Of a stretch of DNA of 9,498 nt, positions 6,901-9,498 are shown in pieces. Each line of letters opens with the position of its first letter. Within the stretch, counting starts at the first letter, position 1. The stretch lies in NCBI GenBank assembly GCA_938023895.1, contig CALJDH010000141.1, positions 1 to 9,498 on the forward strand, written 5' to 3'. The translations under genes and the position numbers were made by a program. A model generated the notes under the pieces. That model had not been told where the DNA came from. It worked only from the letters and a program-made list of their open reading frames with translations, and searched no databases. The stretch is from an uncultured Aliiroseovarius sp. Its GTDB lineage: Bacteria; Pseudomonadota; Alphaproteobacteria; Rhodobacterales; Rhodobacteraceae.

Positions 6901-7605
6901 TCAGATCATCCGAATGACGTCTTTATCAATCGACAACATATAGCCGCGTCGGGCGATAGTTTTCACCAAAAGCTCGCTCATCAGCTGGTTGCCCAGCGCG
7001 TCGCGCAGACGTTTGATGCGGGTGGCGCCGGCGGCCTCGTCGCACTCGGACGGATCACGCCCCGAGATCAGGCCCTCAAGCTGAGACCCGGACAAAACAT
7101 CTTCATCCATCCGCGCTTCGGCCAAGGCTGACAGGGTTTCAATGGCCGCTTCCGTCAGCGAGAACTCCATGTTGTTCAGATACACAGTGCGCTCTTCGCG
7201 GCTGATCAGAAGCGAATTCACCTGAATGCCCGCGCGTTCGATCTCGCTCATGCGGCGGTTCAGACCGAAGATGGTCAGAAGGAACACAAGCGCCGCCACC
7301 AGAAGTGCCGTGGCAAAGATCAGCAGCACGAAAATCACCATACGATAGCTGGTCAACGTGTCGGCAAAGGCGGTGCCCGACTGCGCCAATATCTCAAGCA
7401 GTTTGATTTCCGCGCCCGAGTTCAGCCCGTCATTTTCCACGAAGATCTGTTCAACCCGTGCGTTAAATGCGTTGGCATCCGGCAAGGTCATGAACAGGAA
7501 AACAGCGGTTACCAGAAGGATCACGACAATCGCCGCAATCCCGATAACAACCACACGATTCGAGCGCTTCAGCGCATCAGTAGCGAAGGAAGAATTTTCC
7601 GGCAC
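6901..7605 (-). CDS. Membrane-anchored winged-helix regulator with C-terminal DNA-binding domain
   Basis: Counting from the GTG at 7605, the protein has 234 residues. A short basic N-terminus (KRSNR) precedes helix 1 (about 18-41). A periplasmic loop of about 47 residues leads to helix 2 (about 89-113), which is followed by positive FGLNRR. By the positive-inside rule both ends are cytoplasmic. Residues about 134-229 look like an OmpR/PhoB-type winged helix: FSLTEAAIETLSALAEA, a recognition helix around TRIKRLRDALG, and the wing VKTIARRGYML. There is no receiver or kinase domain. ToxR and CadC have the opposite order (DNA-binding domain first, then membrane). A TTG at 7623 would add six residues, but AAGGA at 7612-7616 sits 6 nt before the GTG and inside that extension, so GTG is preferred. 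The gene overlaps the upstream small gene by 29 bp, suggesting coupled translation. Target genes are unknown. Confidence 0.85.
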   Translation of the reverse strand: MPENSSFATDALKRSNRVVVIGIAAIVVILLVTAVFLFMTLPDANAFNARVEQIFVENDGLNSGAEIKLLEILAQSGTAFADTLTSYRMVIFVLLIFATALLVAALVFLLTIFGLNRRMSEIERAGIQVNSLLISREERTVYLNNMEFSLTEAAIETLSALAEARMDEDVLSGSQLEGLISGRDPSECDEAAGATRIKRLRDALGNQLMSELLVKTIARRGYMLSIDKDVIRMI

Positions 7606-7864
7606 TTTCTTTCCTTTCCTCAAGACCTGTGGCGTCGAATATGGCTTGGACTTTTAGAAGGGACCAGCCATTGGCCTCCAACCGGTCACTTATCTGCCGA
7701 CGCGCAGCCTTGCGATTATCGCAAACGCTGTCCGACAGCTCGATCACACCATAGTGGAGCTTCAACGGGTTATCCCGTTTGGCCTTGTAGTCAGCATAAC
7801 ACGCGGCCTGAGCCGTCGATGCCATGGCGACAAGAAGTAAAGTAAGAGCGGTACGTTTCATCAT
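7577..7864 (-). CDS. Small exported protein upstream of the membrane regulator
   Basis: The 95-residue protein begins with a clean signal peptide (MMKRTALTLLLVAMASTAQA, cut before ACYADYKAK). The mature part is about 75 residues, mixed-charge, with two cysteines (Cys22, Cys48) that could form a disulfide in the periplasm. I recognise no domain with a known function; the sequence resembles small conserved hypothetical proteins of Rhodobacteraceae. Two adjacent ATG codons (7864 and 7861) are possible starts, and no strong ribosome site is seen before them. The 3' end overlaps the winged-helix gene by 29 bp, so the two are almost surely co-transcribed. A periplasmic partner or ligand sensor for the regulator's periplasmic loop is a plausible inference. 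Confidence 0.75.
   Translation of the reverse strand: MMKRTALTLLLVAMASTAQAACYADYKAKRDNPLKLHYGVIELSDSVCDNRKAARRQISDRLEANGWSLLKVQAIFDATGLEERKESAGKFFLRY
7612..7616 (-). promoter_or_regulatory. Shine-Dalgarno site deciding the GTG start of the winged-helix gene
   Basis: AAGGA inside a purine-rich run, 6 nt before the GTG at 7605. It lies within the coding end of the upstream gene, as expected for translational coupling. The alternative TTG at 7623 has no comparable site. Confidence 0.6.
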
Positions 7865-7890
7865 GCATCGACCATGCGGCGCGGCGGCTG

Positions 7891-7991
7891 GTTATTCAAT
7901 AACAAACCCCGTCTGGACGCGCTGATAGGGGATAACAATCGCCCGATATTGCCTGTCTTGCATGGGGATCCGCATGTTGGAGACATAACAA
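7891..7991. promoter_or_regulatory. Palindrome and three ATAACAA motifs in a divergent promoter region
   Basis: The 165-bp region between divergent genes contains the perfect 13-bp palindrome GTTATT-C-AATAAC (7891-7903). It also has three same-strand copies of ATAACAA at 7899-7905, 7932-7938 and 7985-7991. Copy spacings are 33 and 53 bp, near three and five helical turns. The third copy overlaps the place where a -10 for the plus-strand gene would fall (TTGCAT at 7958-7963 is a possible -35). They could be binding sites of a regulator, perhaps the adjacent winged-helix protein. Confidence 0.35.
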
Positions 7992-8029
7992 GCGCCTGCT
8001 TGCCCCGACCCAACAGGAAGGATGATCCC

Positions 8030-8512
8030 ATGATCCCGAATTCATTGCCCCGCTCGTTCATGAAACTGGTTCTCAGTGCTGCCGTGGCCGCGACGTTGGC
8101 GGCCTCTCCCGTTCACGCCCGCGAAAACGCGCGGGGTGATGACAACACCGCCATCATCGCCGCGCTTCTTGGTCTGGTCACGCTTGGTGTTCTGCTCTCA
8201 GGTAGTGATGACGAACCGTCCAAACCATATGGATATGTGTCACGCCCCCATAAGCCGACACCACCGCAGCGCGTCAGCAAGTACCGCGCGTTGCCCGCAA
8301 GCTGCTTGCGCGAATACCGCACGCAAACTGGTCGCAAGATCATGTTCGGCAATCGCTGCCTGAAAAAGAACTTCAAGTACGCCCACAGACTGCCCAGCGC
8401 CTGCGAGCGCAACCTGATCGCAAAGAACCGCAAGGGCATCTATGTGACGCGCCAAGGCTACAAGCCCTCCTGCCTAAGCAAACACGGCTACCGCGCGGTG
8501 CGTCGCTACTAA
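8030..8512 (+). CDS. Small basic membrane/exported protein with duplicated LPxxC...C module
   Basis: The 160-residue protein has a signal-like segment (about 11-30, ending in SPVHA) and a second hydrophobic helix (about 40-57, TAIIAALLGLVTLGVLLS). A Pro-rich linker follows, then a strongly basic C-terminal half. That half contains two related units: LPASC...RCLKK (88-112) and LPSAC...SCLSK (121-151), each with two cysteines (92/110 and 125/148). The units look like an internal duplication, each perhaps closed by a disulfide, which would place them in the periplasm. Similar LPxxC repeat proteins occur in Rhodobacteraceae as far as I recall, without a known role. AGGAAGGA at 8015-8022 lies 7 nt before the ATG at 8030 and fixes the start; the frame is open upstream to 7874 but has no such site. 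The protein could be cleaved and released, or could stay anchored by the second helix. A terminator follows the gene. Confidence 0.8.
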   Translation: MIPNSLPRSFMKLVLSAAVAATLAASPVHARENARGDDNTAIIAALLGLVTLGVLLSGSDDEPSKPYGYVSRPHKPTPPQRVSKYRALPASCLREYRTQTGRKIMFGNRCLKKNFKYAHRLPSACERNLIAKNRKGIYVTRQGYKPSCLSKHGYRAVRRY

Positions 8513-8565
8513 GCAAATCGAGCAGCGGCGTAGCGGTCCCTTTCACGTCACGCGCCGTTAAACTT

Positions 8566-8593
8566 GGCAGAGGCTTCGGCCTCTGCCCTTTTT
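8566..8593 (+). terminator. Rho-independent terminator with TTCG tetraloop
   Basis: GGCAGAGGC (8566-8574), loop TTCG, GCCTCTGCC (8579-8587), then CTTTTT. The 9-bp stem closed by a C(TTCG)G tetraloop and a T5 tail is a textbook terminator. It ends the 8030-8512 gene and leaves only 37 bp before the rnhB start. Confidence 0.93.
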
Positions 8594-8630
8594 ACTTGCG
8601 GGACCGGGCGGTTTGGGTCACCCCAAGAGA

Positions 8631-9254
8631 ATGACCAAAACAGTTCCTGATTTCAGCTTCGAAGCCGCCGCGATGACCCGCGGCTATCACTCTATCGCCG
8701 GCGTGGACGAGGTTGGGCGCGGCCCGCTGGCCGGCCCTGTCACCGCCGCCGCCGTGATCCTGAACCCCGATGACATCCCTGAAGGGCTGAATGATTCCAA
8801 AAAACTGTCCGCCAAACGGCGCGAAGCGCTGTGGGACGCGATCCATGAAAAGGCCTGTGTGTGCATCGCCCATGCGTCCGTTGAAGAGATCGACGAGCTG
8901 AACATCCTGCGCGCCAGCCATCTGGCGATGGAACGCGCGGTGGCGGGTCTGGCCCAACAGGCGGACTATTTGCTGATCGACGGAAACCAGACCCCGCGCG
9001 GGTTGACCGGCCCGTCGGAAACCATCGTGAAAGGCGACGCGCGATCCGTGTCGATTTCTGCTGCGTCCATCGTGGCGAAAATTGCCCGCGATCGGATCAT
9101 GGTGGATTTGGCGCAACAGTTCCCCGGTTATGGCTGGGAGACGAACGCAGGATACCCGTCAAAAAGCCACAGGTTGGCGCTTCAAAATCTTGGGGTGACC
9201 CCACACCATAGACGTTCGTTCAAACCGGTGCACAATATCTTGTATCAACAGTAA
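8631..9254 (+). CDS. rnhB: Ribonuclease HII
   Basis: The 207-residue protein has normal RNase HII length. It cleaves RNA in RNA-DNA hybrids and removes single ribonucleotides misincorporated in DNA. The signature AGVDEVGRGPLAGPV (23-37) carries catalytic Asp26 and Glu27 and the GRG motif. NDSKKLS (54-60), LLIDGN with Asp117, KGD with Asp136, and SAASIVAKIARD (143-154) are all present, so the DEDD metal site looks intact. I chose the ATG at 8631; a TTG at 8613 in the same frame would add six residues (MGHPKR) without a better ribosome site. The ribosome site before 8631 is weak (AAGAGA very close to the start). No clear promoter is seen between the upstream terminator and the ATG. It is followed by a CcrM-type methyltransferase gene, a neighbour pair I recall from other alphaproteobacteria such as Caulobacter. 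Confidence 0.95.
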   Translation: MTKTVPDFSFEAAAMTRGYHSIAGVDEVGRGPLAGPVTAAAVILNPDDIPEGLNDSKKLSAKRREALWDAIHEKACVCIAHASVEEIDELNILRASHLAMERAVAGLAQQADYLLIDGNQTPRGLTGPSETIVKGDARSVSISAASIVAKIARDRIMVDLAQQFPGYGWETNAGYPSKSHRLALQNLGVTPHHRRSFKPVHNILYQQ

Positions 9255-9267
9255 AATGTAAGTTGCT

Positions 9268-9306
9268 GATTCAAAAAAGAATTTGACGACGAATCCACTT
9301 TGACTC
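9268..9306. promoter_or_regulatory. Cluster of three GANTC methylation sites in the ccrM leader
   Basis: GATTC (9268-9272), GAATC (9291-9295) and GACTC (9302-9306) lie within 39 bp, 75-113 bp before the ccrM start. TTGACG (9283-9288) and TTGACT (9300-9305) are possible -35 elements inside the cluster; no good -10 is evident. GANTC is the target of CcrM itself, and in Caulobacter methylation of such sites near the ccrM promoter is known to lower its expression. No CtrA box (TTAA-N7-TTAA) is present in 9255-9380. Confidence 0.6.
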
Positions 9307-9380
9307 ATCCTGTTCTCATCAAAACGAGCGTGAAAACACGCCGCTGATAGAGCGCATAAGCGCCGGTACATGAGGCAGAA

Positions 9381-9498
9381 ATGGTAACCAAAACCAAAAC
9401 GAAGGCGGCTGTAGAGCTGCCCCTGAACCAGATTCTTGATGGCGACTGCATCGAGGTGATGAACAGTCTTCCGGAAAACTCGGTCGACATGATCTTCG
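9381..9498 (+). CDS. ccrM: CcrM-type DNA adenine methyltransferase (GANTC), 5' end only
   Basis: Only 39 codons are in the window. After a basic leader (MVTKTKTKAAVELP) comes NQILDGDCIEVMNSLPENSVDMIF, which matches the N-terminus of CcrM (I.HGDCIE.MN.LPE.SVDLIF). In complete members the DPPYN catalytic motif follows directly, just beyond the edge here. CcrM methylates adenine in GANTC and takes part in alphaproteobacterial cell-cycle gene control. The ATG has GAGG at 9372-9375. The short length means another N6-adenine methyltransferase of the same beta group cannot be excluded, but the rnhB neighbour and the GANTC sites in the leader support CcrM. Confidence 0.85.
   Translation, partial: MVTKTKTKAAVELPLNQILDGDCIEVMNSLPENSVDMIF

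Noticed and set aside
6726..6917. 63-codon plus-strand frame in the intergenic gap
   Set aside because: No ribosome site and no protein-like pattern; it crosses the hairpin at 6831-6862 and runs into the winged-helix gene on the other strand.
7874..8029. Upstream extension of the LPxxC protein gene to 7874
   Set aside because: A strong ribosome site directly precedes the ATG at 8030, and a signal-like segment follows from it; the upstream part lacks both.
8592..9116. Minus-strand frame opposite rnhB
   Set aside because: rnhB has full catalytic motifs; the opposite frame has no recognisable features and ends within the upstream terminator.
9328..9341. GCGTG-AAAA-CACGC hairpin in the ccrM leader as a terminator of rnhB
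   Set aside because: The stem is only 5 bp and no T-run follows on either strand.

Overview
The window looks like chromosomal DNA of an alphaproteobacterium of the Rhodobacterales (Roseobacter-type). This rests on the high GC content, alphaproteobacterial versions of GlyA and of a GcvA-like LysR regulator, a DUF2125-type exported protein, and an rnhB-ccrM gene pair at the right edge. I see no mobile element, phage gene, tRNA, rRNA or CRISPR array. Taxonomy and family names come from recognising the translated sequences, not from any search.

Left part (1-4482), one-carbon and amino-acid metabolism. A large flavin-dependent demethylating dehydrogenase fused to a GcvT folate domain (minus strand) runs off the left edge. 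It has no internal stop across 681 codons. Upstream of it, on the same strand, is a glyA-family gene that ends in a strong hairpin terminator. Divergent from glyA is a LysR-type regulator. The 119-bp shared promoter region holds a perfect 7-bp-arm dyad and a second 4-N7-4 dyad. The oxidase would make glycine-type products and methylene-tetrahydrofolate, and a GlyA-type enzyme uses or makes the same folate. The GlyA protein lacks three active-site residues typical of serine hydroxymethyltransferase, so it may be a 2-methylserine hydroxymethyltransferase or a related specialised enzyme.

Middle (4615-6672). A 515-residue exported DUF2125-like protein (plus) converges on a small secreted Gly/Asp repeat protein (minus). 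A 13-bp-stem terminator separates them and may serve both.

Right-middle (6901-8512). A two-gene minus-strand unit encodes a small exported Cys-containing protein followed, with a 29-bp overlap, by a regulator with two N-terminal membrane helices and a C-terminal OmpR-type winged helix. That order is the reverse of ToxR/CadC. Divergent from it is a small basic membrane or exported protein with a duplicated LPxxC...C module. The shared upstream region carries a 13-bp palindrome and three copies of ATAACAA.

Right end (8631-9498). Ribonuclease HII (rnhB) follows a strong terminator. After it comes the start of a CcrM-type DNA adenine methyltransferase gene whose leader has three GANTC sites within 39 bp, which suggests methylation-dependent autoregulation. 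The longest gap without a gene is 228 bp (6673-6900); no gap exceeds 300 bp.
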